From Pratylenchus scribneri (lineage: Eukaryota; Nematoda; Chromadorea; Rhabditida; Pratylenchidae): a DNA stretch of 64,000 nt. Below the pieces are notes generated by a model. The model did no database searches. It saw only the letters and a program-made list of their open reading frames with translations, and was not told where the DNA came from. The stretch is from contig JAQSEB010000050.1 of assembly GCA_030063045.1 (NCBI GenBank), forward strand, positions 2,170,001 through 2,234,000. Reading direction: 5' to 3'. A program made the position numbers and the translations under genes. How positions within the stretch are numbered: position 1 is the stretch's first letter; every line of letters begins with the position of its first letter. Below, piece by piece: positions 48,321-60,347 of this stretch.

Positions 48321-48907
48321 TTTTAAGGTTTGAATTAATTTATGAAGGAATGTAATAAATTTGAAGGGATTTTATATTCAGCCAAAAATTGGGATAAAAT
48401 TGATGGGAAAACAATGAAAAGGGATATTGTCTTAAAATAGGTACTTAAAAATGAAAGAGAAAGGAATTGAAATGGATTTACCTTATTAATTATTGTTTAT
48501 ACTCGATCATCCATTTTGGGCATAACAATGAATCCGCTCAACACAATAAAAAAATTGTTTCATCACAATAAATAATAAAAAAAAATAATTGTTTTCCGTT
48601 TAAATATGAATGAATCCAAAAATAGATTGAAGAGAAAGGTGGAATGGGGGATAAATTAATTTGAAAAAAAAACAATGGAATTAATAGAAAATTAATGGGG
48701 AAAATAATAAAATTATTAAATGAATTTATTCATATTTTCATTGTGAAATGCCCCCAATCATTTAGAGGAGAAATGAAAATGATGGAAATGATTTCATTCA
48801 AATTGATTTTTTTTTGTTTCTTTCAAAAATTGTTTTTTTAAAATTTTTTGTGTACCAAAATTGTTTTTTTTAAATTTTTTTTGTGTAATCCAAAATTGTT
48901 TTTTTTT
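48321..48907. other. Intergenic between the ShKT gene and nuclear receptor A
   Basis: AT-rich; two TTGTTTTTTTTAAATTTTTT-like stretches near 48825-48905 form a short local duplication. No gene recognised. Confidence 0.5.
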
Positions 48908-51900
48908 TCATCCATTTCTTTGTGCCAATCCGCCCATTTCCTCCTGTGCCCGAACATGCATTTCATAGGTCAATGTTCCTCGCATTCCGGCCAAATTGAA
49001 AACATTCAACATTGAAAAGGTATTGTCATCCAATTGGGCAACTTGCTTCAATTTTATGAATGACATTTCATTTATTTATTATTAATTATTAAAATATTTA
49101 AATAAATCGAAATATTTATTTATTGATTTGATATATCCAAATTCATTATATTAATTTGTCGAAAAGATTTTAACCGGTTTAGAAATTCATCCTAGACATA
49201 AAAATTTATATTCAATCGATAGACTCAAAAGGAAATATTTTTGATTATGTTTTGACTTGGGTTTAACCAATTCCAGCTTAGTTTTGAACCATTAAACCAA
49301 AATTTGGTTTAAACGGTTTAATACCCTTTAATTGTTGCCCAAACCATAACAAATTATATAATACCATTCAATGCGTCTTGGCCAGCTCTATCCAATTTTG
49401 GGTATATTTGATTTGGGAATGTAGGATAAACCCTTAAACCCTTAAATCATTATAATTATTTTGACAATATGTATTTTTTCGACAATTTTAATATTCTTTT
49501 TTGTTAAATTAAATATTACCCAAATTCAATAATTAAATATTACCTCAGCAATTGAGAGGAAAAGCATCAGCCTGGACATTCGAATCATTGGCCCAGCCGT
49601 TCCATTTTCGGCCCTGCCATTTCTGGAGACCAAATCACTGAGTGCATTCAAATATTTTGCCTGATATTTTAGTACCAATTGCCGGCCTTTTTCACTTAAA
49701 CGGCTGACTGAAAAATGGAAATAAAATGAATGATTTTTTGACGCAAGAATTGCCTGGACTAAAAAGGCAAAGCACTCGAATGAGCGCATATTCAGCCTCA
49801 GAAACGGCCAATTGACGAAATGGGACGACCATTTCGGTGTAGGCCAAATTGGCACTGTCCGAGAAGAGTTCCTTGAATCTAAAATGGGAATTAATAATTG
49901 AAGGTATTTAAATTTGTGCGAAAAATTATTGAAAATGACGAAAAGATTTTAACGGTTTAATGGCCTTAGTTAGACCTCCAAACCATATATACCTAATTGG
50001 TTAGAGCTGGTGAAGATGCATTGAATGGTATACAATTTGTTATGGTTAGGTCAACAATTAAAGGGTATTAAACGGTTTAAACCAATTTTGGTTTAATGGT
50101 TCAAAACTAATTTAAAATTCATTAAACGCTTAAACCTAAGCCATTTCATTAACAAACGATGCCTCTCGAAAAGATCTATCGATTGGATAAATAAATGGTT
50201 TGAAAGTCTAAAACATTGAATATCATAATCTTTTCGCCATTTGTCAATTTTTTAAGCAATTTTAAATATTTCCCATTTATAATGAGGAATGATAATTTAC
50301 TCAGGTTCAAGGGCCTCTTGTTCAGCCGGTCCATATGGGAACATCATTTGGCAACTGCCAAACAATTCCCTGGCAATTCAATGTGGCCGAACGAAAGGCG
50401 CAAAGCAGCCAAATGCATCGCATTGCTCGCTTCACAATCAAATTTTGCTGAAAATAAATATTTAAAATATTTCATAATTTTCATTAATATATAAATTAAA
50501 GGATTAAATTTATAGTTGAAATTAATTTTAACAAATTATCAAAATAAAGAATGGGTGATTTATATTTTATTTTAAATTTTTTGTCAATTTTTCTCCAATT
50601 ATTTCGTAAATTTAAATATAAAATATATCAAAAGATGATTTAAAATGTTACTAAAACCATTTAAAATTTAAATTGGTTCAGTTTTATAAAGCTTGAATGG
50701 ACATTAGAAAAGAACAGAGGAAGGAGACACAAATTTTGTCTGCAGCTATAAATGAGAAGAAAGAGATTACGGTAAGGAAAATGAAACACTAATTTTCCCT
50801 TCTTTTATTCTCTTTTCTTATTCCTTGTGGAGCAGTTGATCGTGGGAAAGTATGCCCACATATTTTTGTCCATAACTTTTTAATCCAATTTCATTGATTT
50901 ATACTATATCATTTTGTAGAGCAGAAAATTGACTATTTTTAATATGGGTAAAATAGATTTCTTTATATTTTTTTATAATTTTGATAAATTCATTTGAATA
51001 GCCAAAGAAAATATTGAGATAATTTCACAAATTTTAAAGAATTAAAATTTAAATTAATTCCAATATTTATATTATAAATCCTCAAAGAATATATTCACAA
51101 AATATTCCCAATATTCTTAATTTAATCTTATCAAAAATTTACCCGGTCCTCTTCGTTGAATTCCGCCAATTCGGGCACATGACTGGCCCAATCAAAATAA
51201 TGGACCATTATTCGGCAATAAACTCTTTGTAACATTGTTTTACAAATCACAAAATTCGGTGTCCAATTCATCTGAACAAATTTGGTATAAAATACCCCCA
51301 ACCCAAAATACACACCGGGAATCGAGGCGACACTTTGCCCGGCTGCTTCATTGCCATTCCAACGGGCACTTCCAAATTGCCGTTCGGAAGCCAATCCTTT
51401 GGATGTGCCGAATTGCCGCCGGGGTGATTGGCCATCGAATTTGTAGATGAATCGACGAACAAATCGCAAAGGCGTTCAACGGCAATGAAATATTCGGACA
51501 ATGCCACACAATTGTTGGTGCCACCCCCTTTTGTTGGTGGAATGCACATTTTGAGGCGGTTGTTGTAGCCCAATGCCAACATTGAGTCTTCGGACTGAAA
51601 TTAAATTCAAATGGGAATTAAATAACATATTTTTCCTAATATTAACCCTCTCTTTAGTTAAGCCCCTTCTCCAATAGTAGCTCCCTTTGAATTTTGCAGT
51701 GAATGAAAAAATAGAAATGCCTTCTCTAATTATAGTCTAATTAATTATAGCTATTTTAGGGATTTTTAAGGAAAAAAGGGGGAAAAGGTTAATTTTTTCC
51801 TTCTTTGAAGTGCTCTGAAAAATAGTAGCCCTGGGCCACTAATAGGAAATATACGGTATGGAAATTAATGAGCATGATTCCGAAGAAGCCCAATAGCCAA

Positions 51901-53069
51901 AACAACTTGTCGCTGCTTAAAATAACTCATCAAATACTCAACCGATATTGTTGATTTTTATATCAAATTAAAGAACAAAATTTTAGCTATAAAATAATTT
52001 TTTTAATTGGCTTAGAATTGATGAAGTTTTGACCATAAAATAATTGAAAATGTGGCTAATTCATAGTAAAGGTAATTTTACCTTTTTTTTGTCATAAATC
52101 CCATCATTTCGGAATTAATTTAAAATAATAACATTAAATAGACAAAAGCCTTTTCTTTAATTTGAGATTAAATTTATTGGAATTAGTTCAGTCCTTGAAT
52201 AATTATTATAAAAGGCACCAAATTTAAGTGAATCTCATAAATTATCTTCCCTCTGTTCCTTAAAAATTAATTTAAAAATGGAAATTTACATTCAAAATTT
52301 TATTTTGTTGTACTAGGACATTGGCCTCAATTAATTTGATTGGCATTGGCAATTCAGAATCAGAGGATGAGCCTGAATTGGAAAATGGGCTGGTAGTCGT
52401 AATTTCGGATAATGGATTCGGCAATGATTCGGAAGAAAGGGAGGAAATGGTCGATGAAGGAACATTGATGGCATCTGAATTCACTTTTGGTGGGGCATCT
52501 TTTGGTGTAATCGAATTTGCATTTCCTCCAGTTTGGCCCCAATCGCCATGAACAACTTAAAAAAATTGATTTGGTGTTGTCAATGATTTGGAAATGAAAC
52601 CAAAAATAAATTAAATAATAAATATTTCTAATTTAATTTATAGTCATTAATTTTTGCCGAAATTGGGGCATTATTAACATTCAAGAGACCATAATTTGTT
52701 TTATTTTATTGGTTTTATAATAAATTTTTATTGAATAAAATGACAAAATGAATTTACGATTTGGGTCAAGGCCAATGGAAATGCATTTTTGGAATCGACA
52801 TGCCCGGCAACAATTTCGATACACTTAAAATATTCAAATTATTGTTGAAAATGGATAAGAATAAACATTTGCTGATAGCGCATTTTGCCTCATACGGACA
52901 TCGATAAATTTTTTGGAAACGGACAGAACGACGAAAGAAACCTGCACAAAAATTTCGGATTTTTTTCCCAATTTGTGGATTGCGCACCTTTGCATCCACT
53001 GCAACAAATACTGCCATAATGGCGTGCTGCCCCACTGGCCTCACAAACTCGGCACATTTCAATCGCCAT
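48908..53069 (-). CDS. Nuclear hormone receptor A (divergent nematode type), possible frameshift
   Basis: Exons (minus): 52988-53069, 52867-52941, 52758-52823, about 52290-52555, 51316-51594, 51143-51271, 50301-50447, 49754-49878, 49544-49707, 48908-49045. The first three encode a two-finger C4 DNA-binding domain starting MAIEMCRVC, then CCSGCKG|FFRRSVRFQKIYRC and YRNCCRACRFQKC. A Ser-rich hinge and a ligand-binding-type domain (AVERLCDLFVD, YFDWASHVPELAEF, KYLNALSDLV, LDDNTFSMLNVFNL) follow. It should act as a ligand- or cofactor-regulated transcription factor in the nucleus. In exon 50301-50447 the alignment to receptors B and C changes frame near 50341-50350, which leaves a stop unless a base is missing in the assembly. 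The intron at 49708-49753 starts with GC. It is the most 3' member of a three-gene tandem array. Confidence 0.85.
49130..49515 (-). mobile_element. R1 element copy filling an intron of nuclear receptor A
   Basis: Reverse core AATACCCTTTAATTGTTGCCC and AATGCGTCTTGGCCAGCTC. It occupies most of the intron 49046-49543. Confidence 0.78.
49910..50275 (+). mobile_element. R1 element copy filling another intron of nuclear receptor A
   Basis: Plus core TGGTTAGAGCTGGTGAAG, TTAGGTCAACAATTAAAGGG, TAAACGGTTTAAACC. It lies in opposite orientation to the copy about 400 bp away across exons 8 and 9. Confidence 0.78.
51645..51858. mobile_element. E1 MITE-like element in a nuclear receptor A intron
   Basis: The right end CACTAATAGGAAATATACGG and the inner AATAGTAGCTCCCTTTGAA match the E1 copies at 11168 and 30826. 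Confidence 0.5.
51940..52090. mobile_element. Partial S1-type element in a nuclear receptor A intron
   Basis: Contains TATCAAATTAAAGAACAAAA, GAATTGATGAAGTTTTGACC and ATAAAATAATTGAAAATGTG in the order seen in the S1 copies near 60.5 kb. Confidence 0.45.
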
Positions 53070-55163
53070 TGTTTCTCTGGCAAAATTTATTGAAAATTTG
53101 AAATTTTTTCATTTGGTTTTTGGTTTAAGGTTCAATCATTTTGATATTATATAAAGGGAGTTTTATAAGATAGATGTAAGGCAATTTTTTACACCATTTT
53201 TTTATTACAAATGTAATTATTGAATTCTAATAATTCAAAAACCGGGTTTAGACACTGCAAAGCTGATACCAATCTCATTAAGACGCGTCGATTGGAATAC
53301 AAAATAATAGATTTTGGCCCAAAATTAAAGTAATATCAAAACCAAAAACTGATATATTTTAAACAGTTTAATTCGTTCAGTTTCGATTTAAACTAAAAAT
53401 TGAATATGCCAAAAAACACGCATCTCGATGAGATCTACAAATTTTGGTACAAAGTTTTGTAATGTCTATCCGTTTCCGTTTCTGATTTATGGAAGTCAAA
53501 AACTGCTTTTTGGATAAAAAAGTGAGTTAAAAATGGGGAAAAAAGATATTTTATTAAGTGAATTTGCCCATAAGGAAAACAATCTAAATTCCAATCAAGT
53601 TTGTTTTCAGGATCCAAATTCAAAGCGATAAAATCATCATCCAACTTCCTACCTTCTTAAAATTTAATCCCGTATTTAAATTTTATTTAGCTAAAAAACC
53701 AACTTTTTATTGCCAACATCATCATTTTGCTGCCGGCATTTTGTGGAAAACATCGATGTCCTTTTCAAATTTGTTTTGCATTTTTTGGTTGCCATCAGCG
53801 TTAATATGCAGAAAAAAAATATTTTTTGCTATCCTTTTCCTGTTTTGATGAATTTGTGTGGAAAAAATGTATAAACAGGCAAATATTATGGTCGGCGCAT
53901 TTGCCGCGCACACTAATTTTGTATTGACATTGGCCCATTTGGCCTTTAATGAATATTAAAGCTACATTCATACAAATGGATCCGACGCATCGGAGTAAAC
54001 AAAAGTAGGATTTTTGAGTACCATCAAAAAATTTGTAACCTAAAAAATAATTTTTATACCCAAAAAATAAAAGACACTTTTCTGCATCTCCTCTATTTTT
54101 TGTATAAAAATTTTTAAACGGTTACAATAATTTTTTTGAAGGTACTCAAAAATCCTTCTCCTATTTACTCCGACGCGTCGAATCCATTTGTATTAATTTA
54201 GCTTTAGGGAATGGAAAATGATGCAATGGAGCATGAAATGTGACGACAACAAAAACAAACAGAGAAATTTGCCCTTTAATTAATTGGATGCGGTTGAATC
54301 ATAATTTTCCATTCTTTAAAAAATTTTGGAAAATGTACAAATGGACTTTTGATGCGACAAATTGCCCTTTAAGGGTGGCACTCTTCAATGTCATCAATGC
54401 GATTTATTTTTTTTTTATATTTTTGAGCAGCCAATGAAATGCCATTGACGGCGGCATGGAAACGAAATGAGCCAAATGGATGATGGAAAAAATGTTTAGG
54501 CAAATGTCCTATTAAAAGTGTGAAATACTAGGAACAGACAATTTCCGTTTATATTTTCATTTCTCTTGAAAATTCAAATTAAATTTGATCGATTGAAGGA
54601 ATATTAGTGAATAAATCTCTGTTGGATCTGCCTATTCATTAAATTGGGCCACTAGCCAATAATTATTTATCAATTGAGTTTGAAAATAGGAATAATAAAA
54701 TTAACAGTGAAAATAGGACCATTGGGGAAGAAAAAGGGCTCGTAGGGAAAGGTAACGGTAACCCTTAAGGGACATCCGTTATAGGGTTAGGGTCTTTAGG
54801 GGATATGGGTATCATCTCACGCATCACTAATCCAAACCCTAATCATCCGTAAAGAGGACCCTTCATTCAAAAACATTCAGGAGACAGATAACCGAAAAAT
54901 ACTGGTAATTGGATATGTGCAGTTTGTATAGTTTGTATTTATATTGGGATCGTATTGACGCAAATTGGCAAAAATTGTATCAATTTTAATATTTCCCCAA
55001 TATTTCACATTTTATTCAATTTATGAATATGAACATTTTTCTTCGATTCAATAAAAAATAAATTCTATAGAAATGTGGCAAAAAAAAGAAAGGAGCAAAT
55101 GGCAATTTTTCAGATATTTTAAAATTGGAATTTCGTTCTTTTGTGTGAATATTATTCTTGTAT
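53070..55163. other. Intergenic between nuclear receptors A and B
   Basis: About 2.1 kb with no recognisable gene. It contains a very diverged R1-like stretch around 53250-53400 and one MITE (53958-54208). Confidence 0.5.
53958..54208. mobile_element. Single-copy MITE-like element with long terminal inverted repeats
   Basis: It starts TAAAGCTACATTCATACAAA, then TCCGACGCATCGGAGTAAAC and TTTTTGAGTACC. It ends with the inverted counterparts GGTACTCAAAAA, TTTACTCCGACGCGTCGAAT and TTTGTATTAATTTAGCTTTA. The arms are about 80 bp. Confidence 0.8.
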
Positions 55164-58100
55164 TCAATGTCCGCCCATATGCAGCTCATAATTGAGTTGT
55201 CCCCGCATTTCATTCTGAATTTATTTATAATTCATTTTAAATAATTAATTCCACATTCCACCAACCATATTGAATGTGCAAAACATTGATAATGCATCAT
55301 CGCTGATTCGGACAATTTGCTGAAAAAAATTAATAATAAATTGATGGAATATTAAATTAGTATTTTATAAAATTAATTTAGCTAGGAAAAATCTTAACTT
55401 GAATTACTGGAATCCAACTCAAAATTGCCTATACCGTATACCAAGAAATTAATGATTTTCGCCTCTGGGTTAAATAATCTCATAATAAGGAGGAAGAATA
55501 TGTTTGTGTTTAGGTAAAATTAGTAGTTTATTAAATTCCAATGTATAAATAGGCATTCACACCTATAATTCCGATATGAATTAAAATATGCCCCCAAGTT
55601 AACTAAGAATATATTCCAAATTTTGGAAGAATTATAATAGCATGAAAAATTTTTGACAATTATTCTTGCATTTTTTCTCAATTTGGCCATGATCAACCCA
55701 ATTAAATTCCTATATAAACTATATGGGTATATTTTTATATTTCACTACTTTTTCAATTCACCTCCAATGCGGTCAACATCATCATCATTCGGCCCATCCT
55801 CTCCATTGGGCCTTTGCTGCCCCCTTGTCCACCATTATTCTTTTCTCTGCGCATCACCAATTCGGTCAAGGCATTCAGGAATTTATTTTGGAAGGAAAGA
55901 ACCAGTCGATGTCCTTCGGCACTCAAACGGGCAACTTTAACAGATTGAATATATTTTTCTGGTTCACTCAATTACCTGGGCTAAAAAAGGCGATTGCCCT
56001 GAGGAGGGCACTTTCTGCCTCTGAAATTTGCTGTACCCTCATTGGTTGAATCAATTCATCATAGGACATATTGCATGCATCTGTTAGGAGACCACGAATA
56101 CTGTAAAATGGATAAAATTGATTGAAAAATTGGCAAAAAATACCCAGGGTCCAATTTTGATTGCATACCGGGGTCCCTTGGGTAGAACATTTCGCCACCC
56201 ACCACCATACCCTGGGGACCACATTCGAATTTGGCTGACCTTTGGGCCAACATCCACCACATTGAGCGCATTGTTCTCTTTTTAAGCAGCAAAAACTGTA
56301 AATAAAATATTTTAAATAAATTAAAATATTATTATATTTTATTCCAAATTATTTGAAAATAATTTCTCAATTAAAATCAGAACAGGCGGAATTATTAAAA
56401 TCAGAACAGGCGGAATTATTAAAATCAGAACAGACGGAATTATTAAAATCAGAACAGGCGGAATTATTAAAATCAGAACAGGCGGAATTATTAAAATCAG
56501 AACAGGCGGAATTATTAAAATCAGAACAGGCGGAATAATTAAAATCAGAACAGGCGGAATTATTAAAATCAGAACAGGCGGAATTATTAAAATCAGAACA
56601 GACGGAATTATTAAAATCAGAACAGGCGGAATTATTAAAATCAGAACAGGCGGAATTATTAAAATCAGAACAGGCGGAATTATTAAAATCAGAACAGGCG
56701 GAATTATTAAAATCAGAACAGGCGGAATTATTAAAATCAGAACAGGCGGAATTATTAAAATCAGAACAGGCGGAATAATTAAAATCAGAACAGGCGGAAT
56801 TATTAAAATCAGAACAGGCGGAATTATTAAAATCAGAACAGACGGAATTATTAAAATCAGAACAGGCGGAATTATTAAAATCAGAACAGGCGGAATTATT
56901 AAAATCAGAACAGGCGGAATTATTAAAATCAGAACAGGCGGAATTATTAAAATCAGAACAGGCGGAATTATTAAAATCAGAACAGGCGGAATTATTAAAA
57001 TCAGAAAGGCGGAATTATTAAAATCAGAACAGGCGGAATTATTAAAATCAGAACAGGCGGAATTATTAAAATCAGAACAGGCGGAATTATTAAAATCAGA
57101 ACGAATGGAATAAATATCAGAATAGAAAAAAAATTTAGGTATAATCATTTCATCTAACCCTGTCCTCTTCGTTCAATTCCATCAATTCGGGCAAATGGCT
57201 GGCCCAATCGAAGATATGGACCACAAGACGGCAAAAAAGGCCGGCAAACACTTGACCCCCTTGTTCCAACTTTTTATTTTCAAATCCAATTGGGGCACGG
57301 CGCGCCACCAAACCAGGTTGTCTGAATGCCATTTCCAATGGAACATTCTACGATGGGAAAATTTGGTCAAATCCTTCTGCTCATACAAACCAAATCCCAG
57401 CTGTAATTGAGTGGATGATCAATGCCCCCATTTGGAGGTCTGTCCGTGAAATAGTCGCAATAATGTTCCACCCGAACCAAATAATCGGCCAATGCCATTG
57501 CCTCATTCAAATCAGCCGAAGATTGTCCCGAAAGATGGCCAATTTGGCCAAGTGCACAATGGCCTATTGATTCAGCCTGCATAAAATAATGAATATGTTG
57601 TAGCTGGTCTCGTTTTTTCAGCCGATCTCGTTATGATTTCTTCTAATTATGTTAAGCTTATAGCCTTGAAATATGACTCAATCGTTTCGTAAGAATCTTT
57701 ATTATTTAGAAAAGTTCAATTTAAAATCGATTTATGTTGTTTGAATATAAATTGGAATTTTGGGTTTTAAACCGATTTAACATAACCTAAATTATGGCCA
57801 ATTTAAATTTTGGTTTTCAAACCGGTTTAACATTTTAAAAAGTAATCAAATTTGTCCATAATTAGTATTTCCCTAACTATAAATGGATTATGCTTGAATT
57901 GAAAGGGACATAAATTAATGCTATAGGATGCCTATACAAGCTGATGCGATTTGGCCATTGGCACAAATAGATTGGCTAGATAACGAGATCGACTGCAGCA
58001 AATATATTGGATTTAAATTATTTTACATGCAATGATTTGTTGTGCCAAACCAATGGAGAGGCTCCATTGCTGCTACAGTTTCCATTTCCATCAATTTGTT

Positions 58101-59170
58101 CCCCTTGGCTATTCAATTCCTGTCTGACTCCATTTGTGACCATTTTGAGCATCATTTCTTCATCACTTTTCCCCGCCTCCTCCTCATCAATTGGTTCCTC
58201 CTTCACTTCGGCTTTCATCAATTTTGACTTTGGGCATTTTCCCTTTGATTGTCCACTTTTGCCCCAGTCACTTTGCACCAAATTTGGATCCAATCCAACT
58301 TGGAGGCATTTTTTGTAACGACAGGCACGGCAACAATTACGATACACTAAAATTAGGTGGGATGGAATTGAAGTGATTTATTTTATTTACTTTTGCTGAT
58401 GGCACACTTTTGGCCATATGGACAATTGTAAAGCTTTTGGAAGCGAACTGAGCGGCGGAAAAAACCTGCAAAAATTATAACAAAATTCAGAAAGGGAAAT
58501 TCAATGAATTGGGCGAAAATTTTTATGTTTACGAAATCCGAAAATAGTGCAATTTGCTACTTTTAATTATTTATCCTATAGCTTTAATGTATAATCCTTT
58601 TAATGTAGTAAAAATAAATTCGGAATGGGGAATATTTAATTTAACAAAAAACTTTGAATTTGTTGAAAATTTTTGATGTGCAAAAATAATCATTTTTTGA
58701 GGACATAAAATTGGGCCGTAACCCGTAACAAAAAGTTGGTTCTAAGAATTAGTTTTAAGGGTTAGGCTAAGATAAGAGCTTAGATTTCGGAGTATAGTAA
58801 TCTTAAAGAAGCCCGATTTGGCCAATTTATATGGCCATAAAAGATTGCTTTGTCACTTAAAAGTTTTCGACAAATTCAATGATTTTTTGGGCAAAAAATA
58901 ATTATCCAATATACTGAATTGTTTTCCCTCAAAAAATTTTGTCTATTTATCACCTTTGCATCCACTACAGCAAATGCTGCCATAATGTTTTCCGCCACCA
59001 TCGGCCCCACAAACTCGACAGCATAAATTACCATTGACAATGTTGCCATTATTATTATTATTAATGGGAATGTTGTTGGATTCAATTCCATTTTGTCCAC
59101 CATTCATTTTTGCAGAATAACTCATCGCTGCCGAATATTGTTGAATTCCATTATTTTGTGCATTCAACAT
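55164..59170 (-). CDS. Nuclear hormone receptor B (divergent nematode type), intact
   Basis: Exons (minus): 58954-59170, 58391-58465, 58027-58346, 57391-57576, 57159-57347, 56144-56295, 55976-56100, 55762-55934, 55266-55319, 55164-55214; 513 residues, all phases consistent. An Asn/Gly/Gln-rich N-terminus of about 48 residues leads into the DNA-binding domain: CCRVCGADGGGKHYGS, CCSGCKG|FFRRSVRFQKLYNC, YRNCCRACRYKKC. A long charged hinge (KVEEPIDEEEAG-like) follows, then a ligand-binding-type domain (RVEHYCDYFTD, IFDWASHLPELMEL, LLLKKRTMRSMWWMLAQRSA, FLNALTELVMRR, ISDDALSMFCTFNM). Expected to be a nuclear transcription factor. It is closest to receptor A and C by sequence and intron positions, so the three arose by tandem duplication. 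Intron 57348-57390 is only 43 bp, while intron 56296-57158 contains a 31-unit minisatellite. Confidence 0.9.
56365..57117 (-). repeat. 24-bp minisatellite, locus 5 (about 31 copies) in a nuclear receptor B intron
   Basis: Inverted on the plus strand (CGGAATTATTAAAATCAG units), therefore forward relative to its host gene. It is the longest of the five arrays. A higher-order period is visible, with GACGG, GGAATAATT and GACGG variants recurring about every 200-400 bp. Confidence 0.95.
58625..58910. mobile_element. PAL-B element in a nuclear receptor B intron
   Basis: Arms TTTTTTGAGGACATAAAATTG and CCAATTTATATGGCCATAAA. The outer ends GGAATATTTAATTTAACAAA and TCGACAAATTCAATG resemble R1 ends. 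Confidence 0.6.
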
Positions 59171-60347
59171 TTTTGTTTTTCAAAAAAAAATTTTTTTTTG
59201 GTTTAATTTAATATGTAAAATGGTGTAAAAATGAGGGAAAAGGGAATTAAGTTGGCCACTGTCTTCATTATTAAAAATGCCACAAATTGGATTTGCGCAA
59301 ATTTTACCTATGTTCTTGTGACTCAATTTTTCTCGACTTTTCCACCTCTACAAAATAAACTTCCTCTTCTCTGTTTATGACTTAAAATTTCTTCGGCATT
59401 TTCTCCAAAATGTGCGTGAGCATTTTTGTTCCACTTCCCCATGGAAACGGTGCGGTGCACGGCTGCTCATCAACAACGGCGGATGGTAAATATTAAATAT
59501 TTTTTAATATGCCGGCACCCCAAATGTGAGGCCATCGAAGTGTTGCCTCAAAGCCACTGCCGGCAACTAATCAGCATCATAAGATTAGCTAATAAGCAGA
59601 TTTATTGGTGTTGATTTTGAGAATACAGCTAATGGTGCCATCATCAATGTTCTGGGAATGAAGATGGTGACATCGATGAATGTGGGTGGAAGAGGAAATA
59701 TTTACATGGATGGAGGATTTGGATTTGGATTGAAATTAAGGATGGAAACATTGGTTGTGGTGGTGGACTAATAGATGGAATCAATAAATTGAATTCACCT
59801 TAAAATTTCAACAACCAAAATCCCAAGAGGGAAAAATTGTTGAATTCTTTCGAGGAATTATATTAAACTTAGTTAGCCCTAAATTTTTCTCCCTTGAAAT
59901 TTTGAATATTGTAATTTTGGATTGACCCCAGGAGCCCCAGTAAAAATGGTGTTTGGGTGAAAGAAACAATGTCAATGAAAGTTATAAAAATTAACATTTT
60001 TTTTGAATAATAATTAATAAATTTCGAGATTTAAGCCTCATTAATTCATTAAAAACTATTTTTAAATTTTATAAATATATTCAAATAAGAATTGAAAATA
60101 AAAACTGGGAATATTTTTAATTGGTAAAATAAATATTACAGTAAAAATGTTAATAATTTGGATTTTGTATTATAGGAAAATGAGAAAATGAGTGAAGGAA
60201 TTTTCTAATTTTGTATAATTGTTGAATGGAAGGGTGCGGGGGTGGGAGAATATTTTCATGTTTGTGCTTGGGTCCAAAAACCACATCATTCTACAAAAAT
60301 ATTTTCATGTCTCCAAAATAATTTAATTAGCGTTCATTGAGATCAAA
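59171..60347. other. Intergenic between nuclear receptors B and C
   Basis: No gene seen. A 62-codon frame at 59426-59614 has no family features. Upstream promoter of receptor B and 3' flank of receptor C. Confidence 0.5.
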
